This document shows positions 54,820 through 63,735 of a stretch of DNA of 64,000 nucleotides, one piece after another (the stretch's first letter is position 1; each line of letters begins with the position of its first letter). The position numbers and the translations under genes were made by a program. This stretch comes from Elephas maximus indicus (Eukaryota > Chordata > Mammalia > Proboscidea > Elephantidae). The notes beneath the pieces were generated by a model. The model searched no databases. It had not been told where the DNA came from and was given only the letters and a program-made list of their open reading frames with translations. The stretch spans positions 10,581,001 to 10,645,000 of the forward strand of contig NC_064827.1 in assembly GCF_024166365.1 (NCBI RefSeq), written 5' to 3'.

Positions 54820-54987
54820 AAAACCCAACCCCGCTGCTGTCGAGTTGATTCCAACTCGTGGTGACCCCATATGTTACAGAGTAGAACTGCTACATTGAGT
54901 TTTCTTGGCTGTAATCTTTACGGAAGTGATCACCAGGCCTTTCTTCCGTGGCACTGCTACATAAGTTTGACCCACCACCCAGGGACC
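54820..54987 (-). mobile_element. AfroSINE, long with deletion
   Basis: Antisense: cgctgctgtcgagttgattc, gtaatctttacggaagtgat, head accacccaggga. Part of the B-box region is missing. Confidence 0.9.
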
Positions 54988-55219
54988 TCAGCCTGTCTCT
55001 TGTCCTTTGGATTTCTTAGAAGTCACAAGCAAGGGCACGGCGACTCCCACGCTGCAGGATTGAGGCCCCTCCCTAGGCTAGAAGAGGAAGGAGCAGGCAC
55101 TCCCTCCTGTTCCCACCACTTTCTGGGCCAGGACCAGAGCTTCAGCCTTGCTGGTGGTGCCAATGTTCCCTCCTTTTAGCCACCAACAGCCTGGCCGTTT
55201 CACACCCTCCCTGCATGTG

Positions 55220-55325
55220 TGTTGGAATCGACTTGATAGCAATGAGTTTGTTTTTGGAGGGTTTTCTTTGAACGAGGGGCTTGTTGTTGTTGTTAGTTGC
55301 CATCTAGTTGATGGCAACTATGGTA
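55220..55325. mobile_element. Two AfroSINE tail fragments in opposite orientation
   Basis: Sense tail gttggaatcgacttgatagc (55,221-55,256), then an antisense tail start (gttgttagttgccatctagt, 55,285-55,316) merging into gatggcaactatgg. Confidence 0.6.
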
Positions 55326-55469
55326 ACTGCATATAATGAGGGGCTTCAGGCCAGTGCGTATGGCTCTAGGCTCTGCCCTTTGAAAACTTTGCATCTAGGT
55401 CTGGTGCCTCACTTTGGAATCTGTATCTCCTCTCTCTTAGTGGCTTACTTGACATGTCCTTTTTTTTTT

Positions 55470-55965
55470 TTTTTTTGATAGTCAATTAATCTTTTTTTTT
55501 TTTTAACGTGGTAAAATGTATATAACAGAACATTTGCCATTTCAATCATTTCTTCGTGTACAATTCAGTGACATTAATTACAATCATGCTCTCTGTTTCC
55601 AAATGTTTCATCACCCCAAGCAGAAAGTCAGTGTCCCGTAAGCAACGACTCCCCCCAGCCCCTGGTGACCACGCATCAGCTTTGGTCTCGATGTGTCTGC
55701 CTATCCTGGATGTTTTCTGTAAGTGGATCGTACGGTATCTGCCCTTTTGTGTCTGGCTTGTTTCGCTCGGTGTGATGTGTTCAAGGTTCATGGCATCGTC
55801 TCGAGTATCAGCACTTCGGTCCTCGTTCCATCTGAATGATACCCCGATGTACAGATAGACCACACTTTGTGCTGATGGACACCTGGGTTGTTTCCACCCT
55901 TTGGCAGTTGTGAGCATCGCTGCAGTGAATACTGGTGTAATGAGATGTCCATTTGAACTTCCTGT
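55470..55965 (-). mobile_element. LINE-1 3' region
   Basis: Antisense: T-run, acgtggtaaaatgtatataa, gtgtacaattcagtgacatt, cccctggtgaccacgcatca, ctgggttgtttccacccttt. 5' truncated. Confidence 0.87.
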
Positions 55966-56049
55966 GTCACCTGCTTTGGGAAGCAGGGCTTGGGATACAC
56001 CCCACTACTGGAGAGTCACAAGACACATAGCCTAGAGACCTCCTGCCTC

Positions 56050-56800
56050 TCTCTCCTGCCTCTTCCTCTCCCAACCGCCTTCCTGCACAAGGGCTTGTGT
56101 TCACACTGTCGTCCACCTGGGATGCCCCCTCAGCTCCCTGGCCCATCTGTGCATTGCTGGCTCCTTCCCTTCCCAGGATTCTTAGATGTTGCCTCAGAAA
56201 CGACTTCCTTTGTCCACCCAGCTAAGTAGATCCCCCTCCCCCGACTTTCTGCATTCTCTCTTATTTCCATCACTGCACTTATTGCAGATTATAACTATTT
56301 CAGATAAATGATAGAAAGTTTCTGTTACTCATCTCTCTCATCAAACTGCAAGCCCCGTGAAGGAAAGGACCGAGTCTGTTTTTCTCGGTGGTGGTGGTGG
56401 TTGTTGGCTGCTGTCAAGACCGCCCCCAACTCATGGGAACTCCATGTGCAGTGGGACAAAATGCTGCCTGGTCCTACACCGTCCCCATGATCCGTTATAG
56501 ATGGGCCACCGTGATTTCACTGGTTGATTTTCGAGAGCAGATAACCAGGCCTTTCTTCCTGGTCTGTCTTGGTCTAGGAGCTTCACTGAGACCTGTTCAG
56601 CATCAGACCAACATGCAACCCTCCGCTGACAGGCATGTGGCGGCTGCGCGTGAGGTGCATTGGCTGGGTATCGAACCCGGGTCTCCCAGTGGGAGGGGAG
56701 GATTCTTCTACTAAATGCCTCATTGTATTCGGTGGTGTCTATCCAATCCGTACTTGGTAAATATTTGTTGAATAAATGAATGAAAGCATGAATAAAAAAG
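56050..56800 (+). mobile_element. L2 element, split by a SINE
   Basis: tgggatgccccctcagctcc, ctgtgcattgctggctcctt, caagccccgtgaaggaaagg. After the SINE it ends ggtaaatatttgttgaataa, atgaatgaaag, the canonical L2 3' end. Confidence 0.78.
56394..56728 (-). mobile_element. tRNA-Gly-headed SINE with RTE-derived body, with TSD
   Basis: The minus strand begins with a tRNA-Gly-like head (B box gggttcgatacccagccaat) followed by gcacctcacgc. The body is ggtctcagtgaagctcctag, gaccaggaagaaaggcctgg. Flanked by tcggtggtg at 56,385-56,393 and 56,729-56,737, so the ends are exact. Confidence 0.9.
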
Positions 56801-56835
56801 AAATGAAGTCATCATTTCCCAAATGTTTGCCTTCT

Positions 56836-57048
56836 TTGGAGCCCTTTTGGCACAGTGGTTAAGCACTCAGCTGCTAACCGAAAGCTCAGCAGTTTGAACC
56901 CACCAACTGCTCCGTGGGAGAAAGATGTGGTGGTCTGCACCAGTAAAGATTACAGCCTTGGAAACCCTATGAGACAGTCCTACCCTGTCCTGTAGGGTCC
57001 CTATGGGTTGGAATCGACTCGACAGCAGTGCGTATCGTGTTTTGCTTT
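56836..57048 (+). mobile_element. AfroSINE, long
   Basis: tggagcccttttggcacagt, gagaaagatgtggtggtctg, ttggaatcgactcgacagca. Confidence 0.94.
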
Positions 57049-57049
57049 T

Positions 57050-57428
57050 TGATGTCTTCTTTTGTGCTAACTCTTCACTTCTGACCCTCGATTACCTGGG
57101 ATACGTGGACACAGTTTAGGAAGCCCTGACAGAAGGTGAGTTCTCTGTGTGCTTTTCTATTCACGACCATTCACTCCCTCTCCTTTTCTCTCTTTTCTGA
57201 CAAGAATTTTTTTTTTTTGAGGCAAGCAGGGCAGGAGATATCACCTCATTTTGCAGATAAGCAAACTAAGGTGGAGAAGTTAGGTGTGAGATCACCTCAG
57301 GAGTTGGTGACAAGCTGGCTCGTCCCCCCCCCACCTGCCATGGTCTGGTCCTGTGTTTCACCTGCTGACCCTCCTCATACCTGCCCCCTGGCTCTACAGC
57401 AAGGCTCTGGCCTGGCTCAAAAAAAAAA
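57050..57428. other. Unique sequence
   Basis: Nothing recognised besides a MIR-like phrase (ttttgcagataagcaaacta) and an A-run at 57,420-57,432. Confidence 0.5.
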
Positions 57429-57429
57429 A

Positions 57430-57580
57430 AAACAAAAAACAAACTCATTGCTGTCGATTCTAACTTATAGCCACCCTAGAGAACAGAGTAGAATTGCCTC
57501 GTAGGGTTTCCAAGAAGCAGCTGGTGGATTCAAACTGCCAACCTTTTGGTTCGCAGCTGAGCTATCAGCCACAGCACCAG
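57430..57580 (-). mobile_element. AfroSINE, short
   Basis: Antisense: ctcattgctgtcgattctaa, gtagggtttccaagaagcag, head altered (cagccacagcacc). Confidence 0.9.
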
Positions 57581-57820
57581 CACCGTCTACCTTGCACTGT
57601 GCTGAGCGAGAGAATTTTTTGTCACCATTCATCTCCAGGGAAAGCAAAGCCTTCACAGGTGGCGAATCCCAAGGGTTGCCATTTCTTCCCCTCCTGGCCC
57701 CACCCCTTATCTTGGACCCACAGAGTTAGAGGCTCTCGGGCCCTGTGAAAGTCTTGCCCCCTTGGGAGAGGTGGACGCTGCATTCTGAAGAAAGGTGTTG
57801 GGCTTGAACTACAAATGAAT
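57581..57820. other. Unique sequence
   Basis: Nothing recognised. Confidence 0.5.
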
Positions 57821-57822
57821 AT

Positions 57823-58209
57823 TGTTGTTGGGTGCTGTCGGGTCAATTCTGACTCACAGCGACCCTGTGTGACAGAGTAGAACTGCCCCAGAGTGGCACA
57901 GTGGTTAAAGCATTCGGCTGCCAACCAGAAGGTCAGTGGTTTGAACCCACCGGCTGCTCCAAGGGAGAAAGATGTGGCGGTCTGCTTCCACAAAGATTTA
58001 CAGCCTTAGAAACCCTATGGGGACAGTTCTCTGTCCTGTGGGCTCGCGATGAGTTGGAATGAACTTGATGGCAGTGGGCCTGGTGTTTTTTTAAAATCTT
58101 TACGGAAGCAGATTGCCAGGCCTTTCTCCCGCAGAGCCACGCAGTGGGTTTGAACCACCAACCATTCAGCTAGCAGCTGAGCACTTGACCTTTGCACCGC
58201 CAGGGCTCC
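57823..58209 (-). mobile_element. AfroSINE interrupted by another AfroSINE
   Basis: Antisense 57,823-57,889 (gctgtcgggtcaattctgac, gtagaactgcccc), resuming at 58,095 (aatctttacggaagcagatt) to the head caccgccagggctcctt. About 20 bp of host consensus between ctgcccc and aatcttta is missing. Confidence 0.92.
57890..58094 (+). mobile_element. AfroSINE, long, nested, head-truncated
   Basis: Starts agagtggcacagtggttaaa, about 9 bp short of a full head. Then gagaaagatgtggcggtctg; tail gagttggaatgaacttgatg and a T-run. Confidence 0.92.
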
Positions 58210-58224
58210 TTTTGGCTTAGCTAT

Positions 58225-58301
58225 TGCCCTGGTGGAGCCCTGGTGGAGCCCTGGTGGAGCCCTGGTGGAGCCCTGGTGGAGCCCTGGTGGAGCCCTGGTG
58301 G
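58225..58301 (+). repeat. 11-bp tandem repeat of the SINE head
   Basis: Seven contiguous 11-bp units. Six are exact agccctggtgg, starting at 58,236, 58,247, 58,258, 58,269, 58,280 and 58,291. The first (58,225) is tgccctggtgg. Confidence 0.95.
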
Positions 58302-58446
58302 TGCAATGGTTAAGAGCTTAGGCTGCTAACCAAAAAATTGGCAGTTCGAATCTACCAGCCACTCCTTGGAAACCCTTTGGGGCAATTCTGCTCTGTCTTT
58401 TAGGGTTGTGATGAGTCGGAATCGACTCAACGGCAACGGGCTTCGT
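58225..58446 (+). mobile_element. AfroSINE, short, with expanded 5' head
   Basis: Normal from gtgcaatggttaagagct to gagtcggaatcgactcaacg. Its first 11 bp (agccctggtgg) are repeated in tandem at 58,225-58,301. Confidence 0.95.
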
Positions 58447-58454
58447 TTTGGCTT

Positions 58455-58668
58455 TGTTTATTGCCTTGGTGGTGCAGTAGGTAAAGCACTTGACTGCTAT
58501 GCAGGTCTGTGGTTCGAGCCCATCAGCCGCTCCATAGGAGGAGAATGTGGCATTCTGATTCCGGAAAGATAATATAGCCTTGGAAACCCTGTGGGGCAGT
58601 TCTGCTCTGTCCTATAGGGCCACGATGAGTCGGAATGGACTTGTATAGGGCATCGGGTTTGGTTTTGG
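58455..58668 (+). mobile_element. AfroSINE, long
   Basis: ttgccttggtggtgcagtag, gaggagaatgtggcattctg, gatgagtcggaatggacttg. B-box part gtggttcgagcccatc. Confidence 0.92.
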
Positions 58669-59408
58669 TATTGCCTTACCTTTCATACATTCCCTGACTA
58701 CGGTGGACTTGTAACCCTGACCACAAGTGAGAGGACTTCACATTCACGGAAGACCCCTCAGAGCAGTCCAGAGACCTGGGGCCTTGCTTCAGGAGGGTGG
58801 AGGCTTATCTCCTGGGCCCACATTCTTCTGGTGTGTGCTATCTGGCTGTTATCAAAAAGAAATGCAGCAGTTGACGTTGATTGCTTAATTACCATCTGTT
58901 GATGGTAAACCAATAGACTGCTAGTTTCCTTGGTTACTGATTTCTGCCTTGTCAAGTTAAATGTGGGCATTGTAGCAGGGCAGCGTTTTTATTTTGTGCC
59001 ATCTTGCCAGTGATTATTATTTTTTGCAGTAGGAGTAATGTCTTAAGATTTGAAACATGCTTCACAGTTAACATCGCGTTTTCACTTTATCCTCACGTTT
59101 GACTCTGTTAAAGGGAAATGCAAGCAAGCAATTTATTTCAGGAGAGTGAGGGGTGGTTTAAGTTTTTAATCCTAGGTATTACTCTCCTATAAATTTTGGC
59201 ATAATATAACTGTTCTTACAGCAAGTATTTATTACTGTAGTAACAAGACTTAAAAATGTATTTAGAAACTTGATGATTTGCAGTTCTTTAAGCCTCCTTG
59301 TCAAAGTCCAAAAAGCAAAGGAGTAGCAGACTGGCTCTTTCCAAAGTCATATAAAATATATGATCATTTCTTGGCTAGGAAAGTGCTTAATAAATGCTAA
59401 CTATTTTT
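58669..59408. other. Unique sequence
   Basis: MIR-like end (aaagtgcttaataaatgcta, about 59,380-59,402). No gene recognised. Confidence 0.5.
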
Positions 59409-59414
59409 AACCTG

Positions 59415-59766
59415 TGAGGCACTGGTGGTTCAGTGTAGAATTCTCACCTTCCATGTGGGAGACCCAGGTTCAATTCCCAGCCAATGTACCTCATGTGTAG
59501 CCGCCGACCTTGTGTCTCTGGAGGCTTGATTGTTGCTATGATGCTGAGCAGGTTTCAGCAGAGCTTCCAAACTAAGACAGACTAGGAAGAAAGGCCTGGA
59601 GATCTAGTTGTAAAAAATTAGCCAACGAAAACCCTATGAATCACAATGGTTGAATCCCCAACCGATCATGGGGGTGGCTTGGGACCCAGTAGCATTTTGT
59701 TTTATTGTGCATGGGTCGCCATGAGTGGGGCTGACTTGACGGCAGCTGACGACAGCAACCACAGCG
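59415..59766 (+). mobile_element. tRNA-Gly-headed SINE with RTE-derived body, most complete copy
   Basis: Head ggcactggtggttcagtgta, gaattctcaccttccatgtg, ggagacccaggttcaattcc is clearly tRNA-Gly(GCC)-like, with the A box (tggttcagtgtagaa) and B box (ggttcaattcc) recognisable. Body: caggtttcagcagagcttcc, agacagactaggaagaaagg, cctatgaatcacaatgg. Tail: gggtcgccatgagtggggct, gacttgacggcagctgacg. It is not a functional tRNA gene: the acceptor stem does not close and the copy is embedded in a SINE. Confidence 0.88.
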
Positions 59767-60284
59767 TTACCAACCTATATTTCACCACACTAGTTTGTCA
59801 TGCTATTTTCTGTAGTTTTCATTGTAGAAATAATGGGGATTTCAAACCTTTTCCAAATAGTGACTTCCATTCTAAAATCTAACATGGGTTTTAAAATGGT
59901 ATACCCTTCCTTCATCGCCCCAAACTCCCCAACACTGTACTGAGGAGCTGAGGAATCGTGGCTGGATTTGTACGCTGGGATCCCTTGCCAGTCGTGCTAA
60001 TGCACCAATCTCCATACAATTCCCTGGATCAGCTGTAGCAGCAAGAAAATTCTTCCATCTGTCAGTGATATCCCTATTATTCCATAATTACAGCTTTCTC
60101 CTCAGTGATGTCGCTGTTGAATTCACTTACGGATGTGTCACTGTCTCCGTTCAAATGTGGGAAATATTTAGCAGCATTTAGCAGTTTTGGGTGAAATGTT
60201 AGAAAGTGTTTTGAATAGACACCACCCTCTGCTTCTATAAGAAGAGGAGTGTGCTTGGAGCGAGGTCTGAGGCATTGTGTCACG
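59767..60284. other. Unique sequence
   Basis: The minus strand frame 60,077-60,283 (68 codons) is acidic at its C-terminus, with no domain recognised. Confidence 0.45.
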
Positions 60285-60445
60285 AAGAAATGGGGACTCA
60301 GTAGTGAGCAAAATAAGGACCTCTGTCCTCAATGAGCTTGCGTCCTAAGCACAGAACAATAATAAACACAATAAATGCACAATAAAACAATAAATGTGTT
60401 AGGTGGTCATAAAACTGTGACAAAAGAAGTAGTCCAGGGTAAGGG
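60285..60445 (+). mobile_element. Old mammal-wide interspersed repeat, family unassigned
   Basis: tagtgagcaaaataaggacc, tcaatgagcttgcgtcctaa and aacaataaatgtgttaggtg resemble the 5' part of the repeat noted at 32.8 kb. Confidence 0.4.
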
Positions 60446-60447
60446 GC

Positions 60448-60845
60448 AACCATACCTCTGACAGTTTGTCCTATTGTGGTGGCTTGTATGTTGCTACAAT
60501 GCTGGAAGCTATGCCACTGGTATTTCAAATACCAATAGGGACATCCACAGTGGGCAGGTTTCGATGGAACTTCCAGATTAAGGCAGACTAGGAAGAAAGG
60601 ACTGGTGGTCTGCTTCTGACAATTAGCCAATGAAAACCTTATGGATCGCGATAGAATATTGTCTGGTAGAGTTCTGGAAGATGAGCACCCTAGGTTGGAA
60701 GGCGCTCAAAGTACACAGTGGCTGCAACAATGGGCGTGAGCATCCCAGTGATGGCGAAGATGACGCAGGACTCAGCACCATTTCGTTCTGTTGTGTATGG
60801 GGTGGCTATGAGTCAGAGCTGACTTGACGGCGACTAACAATGACA
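60448..60845 (+). mobile_element. RTE-derived non-autonomous element
   Basis: gacagtttgtcctattgtgg, caaataccaatagggacatc, cgatggaacttccagattaa, ccttatggatcgcgatagaa, gagtcagagctgacttgacg. Confidence 0.87.
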
Positions 60846-61148
60846 GGTTTAAGGAGACTGGGTGGGCTGATGGGGTCAATTGCGTAATAGAGTGGCAAAA
60901 CTTTTGAATATATTCACAGGGATAAATGAAAATGTCTTTGACGTGGATGGAAACTGGTGTTAGGAAACACTTCTGCTCGTGGCTAAGAGTTGAAATACCT
61001 GCATCTTTTAAGGGTGCCTAAACCTTCTGCTCCTTCCCACAGGACTGCCTGGGAATGTCTTTCAAAATTAAGCTCCGTGGCTTTGGTTTATCCCAGCTAC
61101 CGTGGGAATTCTTTGTAGAGTGGTTCAGGGCTGATTATTGGCAGTGCA
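60846..61148. other. Unique sequence
   Basis: Nothing recognised. Confidence 0.5.
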
Positions 61149-61149
61149 G

Positions 61150-61436
61150 TCTCAGGGAAGGAGCATGCCTAGCTGAGGAGGGGGCTGGTTTTTGTGTCAC
61201 ACATACCATTTAAAAATTCTGGCTCTCTACTTGCGAAATACGGAGACTTGGTTAAGCACTGGGCTGCTAATGAAAGGTTGGCTGTTCAAACCCACCCAGC
61301 AGCTCTGTGGGAGAAAGACTTGGTGATCCCCTCTCGTAAAGATTACAGCCACGAAAACCCTATGGGGCGGTTGTGCTCTGTCACATGGGGTTGCTATGAG
61401 TGGAAATCAACTCAATGGCCCCCAACAACATCAGCA
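61150..61436 (+). repeat. Local duplication, copy A (includes an AfroSINE)
   Basis: The flank ctgaggagggggctggtttt, tgtgtcacacataccattta, ggctctctacttgcgaaata recurs at 62,115-62,210. The SINE (61,240-61,436) is the long variant with tail ggcccccaacaaca. Its head lacks 11 bp (ggagacttggttaag). Confidence 0.82.
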
Positions 61437-62110
61437 AGAAGGAATATAATCCTAGCACTAAAGGTAACCAACTTAAAAAAAAAAAAAAAAAGTAACCACC
61501 TTGGGTACTGATAATTATTTTGTTTTTCTTTTTTGATGCCCGGGTAAATGCTGTCACGCTGCACACGGGGTTCGTATGCTGTCATTTTATCTAAATGTCA
61601 TAATCACACGTGATTATTTTTTTAAGTAAGAAAACTCGGTTCTTGAGCCGTGGGACTCGGAAGTGAGAGGTGGTCTGTGCAGCCATAGAGGTGCCCGGAT
61701 CCCTGGCGATGAATCCGGGGATAACCTCAGCTCCAGCCAACTGCTGTCCTTTAGCAATCACTGACCCGGAAGTCTTCAGAAAGCTGTGCAAAACAAGGCT
61801 GACCTCACTCTGCCTGACCTCTGGGAGGCTCTGGGTCACCTCACCAAAATGCTCCTTTTCTCCAAGCAACTGGGTGGCCTCTGAATGCTGGCCTCGCTCT
61901 CTGAGTTGCCGTGTAGACTTTGATGTGGCATCTTTGATCAGTCTTCCGACATGAGGGTGTGAGCAGTGTAGACCCACTCCTGTTGTGCACACAGAAAGAA
62001 AAGCATGGAGCAAGAGGTTAGATAAATGGCCTTACTGCGAAGACCAAATTCCAGGGATTTTTTGGGGGCCTTTGGCCATGTGGTATTTTACATAAATATT
62101 TTGTATGGCT
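61437..62110. other. Unique sequence between the duplicates
   Basis: Contains an A-run (61,474-61,491) and a moderately G+C-rich stretch with a 140-codon minus strand frame (61,591-62,013). I do not recognise a protein. Confidence 0.45.
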
Positions 62111-62114
62111 CTGT

Positions 62115-62370
62115 CTCTCTCAGAAACCCTACCCTGCCTAGCAGAGGAGGGGATTGGTTTTTGTGTCCAACATACCATTTTTAAAATTCTAGCTCTCTTC
62201 TTATGAAATAAGGAGCCCTAGTTAAGAGCTACGGCTGCTGACAAAAAGGTTATCAGTTCGAATCCACCAGGTGCTCCTTGGAAACCCTATGGGGCAGTTC
62301 TACTCTGTCCTGTGGGGTCGCTATGAGTTAGAATCGACTCAGTGGTGACAGGTTTGGTTTTTGGTTTTCT
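62115..62370 (+). repeat. Local duplication, copy B (includes an AfroSINE)
   Basis: The flank gcagaggaggggattggttt, ttgtgtccaacataccattt, agctctcttcttatgaaata pairs with copy A. The SINE (62,211-62,370) is of the short type. Its head lacks the same 11 bp (ggagccctagttaag). Confidence 0.85.
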
Positions 62371-62391
62371 GTCTCTCTTCATTTTGTAATA

Positions 62392-62578
62392 CAGTATAAA
62401 CCTGCAAAGGCTGGAACCTGTGTAAGGTGGAAACCTGTCAGAGAAGGAAAATGCAAATATTTTCCGTTAAAATGAGCTATAGAAAAGTGGTAAGGCTGCA
62501 CCCTGTCAGAGGTGGAAAACTTGTGAGACTCATTAAAACAAGGCAGTCCCATGGAGTTCTGGCTCTCAGGTTTCACTG
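62392..62578. mobile_element. Tc1/mariner-type MITE (Tigger-like)
   Basis: A 187-bp element with inverted ends: left CAGTATAAACCTG (62,392-62,404); right, read in reverse complement, CAGTGAAACCTG (62,567-62,578). TA is duplicated at 62,390-62,391 and 62,579-62,580, as expected for pogo/mariner transposition. Internal direct motifs (ctggaacctgtgtaaggtgg, aaacctgtcagag) are present. No coding capacity. Confidence 0.78.
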
Positions 62579-62580
62579 TA

Positions 62581-63053
62581 TTAGTTCTAGAAATTCATAG
62601 CAGATCTGTTTCCAGTTACCAAAACCAAGGAATGGGAGAGCTTGAATTAGACATTTAATGCAAAGAGTGTGAATTGCTTGTCTGTTGATTTTGTCAGCTT
62701 GGCACATTTGTGGGAAAAAAATAGATTTCTAAAAATGTTTAGTAGCTGCTTTTGACTCTGGGTACTCATTCTGGGTTTAAGGTTTTTATGTGCAAGTTCA
62801 ACAGGGCGAATTGAGAAGAGTAGCTTTTTTACAGCATTTTTTTGTCCTAATCATCCTTGCTATTCTAAGTGATGAAAAACAAACAAAATTGGGAAATAAT
62901 TGTCTTTTATCTTTGACCTTGTTATATACTTTGAGAATTCTGATGATTTGTGCATATGTTATTCTGCCTGTGTTTCCTCTATAACTTCTACTTTAAACCA
63001 AACAAATAACTCATCTTTTTGCCTGTTTCCATTTTCTAGAATTTTAGTTTAAA
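62581..63053. other. Unique A/T-rich sequence
   Basis: Nothing recognised. Confidence 0.5.
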
Positions 63054-63056
63054 ATA

Positions 63057-63214
63057 CACATGTGGCGCAGCAGTTAAGAGCTTGGCTGCAAACCAAAAGG
63101 TCAGCAGTTGGAATCTACCAGGAGCTCCTTGGTAACCCCATGGGGCGGTCTGCTATGTCCCATAGGGTCGCTTTGAGTCGGAATTGACTTGATGGCAGTG
63201 GGTTTGGATTTGGT
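63057..63214 (+). mobile_element. AfroSINE, short
   Basis: catgtggcgcagcagttaag, ctaccaggagctccttggta, gagtcggaattgacttgatg. The first few head bases are missing. Confidence 0.92.
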
Positions 63215-63274
63215 GCCTCAATTTATCCCACTAGAATACACTGTCCGAAAGAAATATGAGAGCCATATATGCAA

Positions 63275-63735
63275 TTTTAATTTTTTTTAAATAATGTTTT
63301 ATTGAGTTTTTGGTGAAAGTTTACACAGCAAGTTAGGTTCCCATTTGACAATTTCCACACAAATTGTTCAGTGACATTCGTTACATTTCTCACAATCTGT
63401 CCACATCCTCTTTTTTATTTGAATAGTTTCTGCATGTACAATTTGGTGACATTGATTACATTCTTCGAGTTGTGTAACCATTCTCACCCCACTTCTCTGA
63501 GTTGTTCCTACCCCGTTAACATAAACTCACTGCTCCCTAAGGTTCTGTCTGAGCATCTTTTCACGTGTTCACTGGCAATTTGAATATCCTGTTTGGTGAA
63601 AAGTCTATTAAAGTCTGTTGCCCATTTTATGATTGGCTAATTTGTCTTTTGGTTGTTAAGTAGTCAAAGTTTTAAATATATGTTGGTTATTAGATTCTTG
63701 TCAGTAGTTTTAAATTTTATAGTTGTTACATTAAA
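63275..63735 (-). mobile_element. LINE-1 3' region
   Basis: Antisense: gtgaaagtttacacagcaag, ttaggttcccatttgacaat, gttgttcctaccccgttaac, then the ORF2-end landmarks gttgcccattttatgattgg and tattagattcttgtcag. Confidence 0.87.

Noticed and set aside
58225..58301. CRISPR-like regular repeats
   Set aside because: Contiguous 11-bp units without spacers, in a mammalian SINE; no cas genes or prokaryotic context.
59415..59490. A functional tRNA-Gly gene
   Set aside because: The A and B boxes are recognisable but the tRNA has substitutions and a missing base, and it continues directly into a SINE body.
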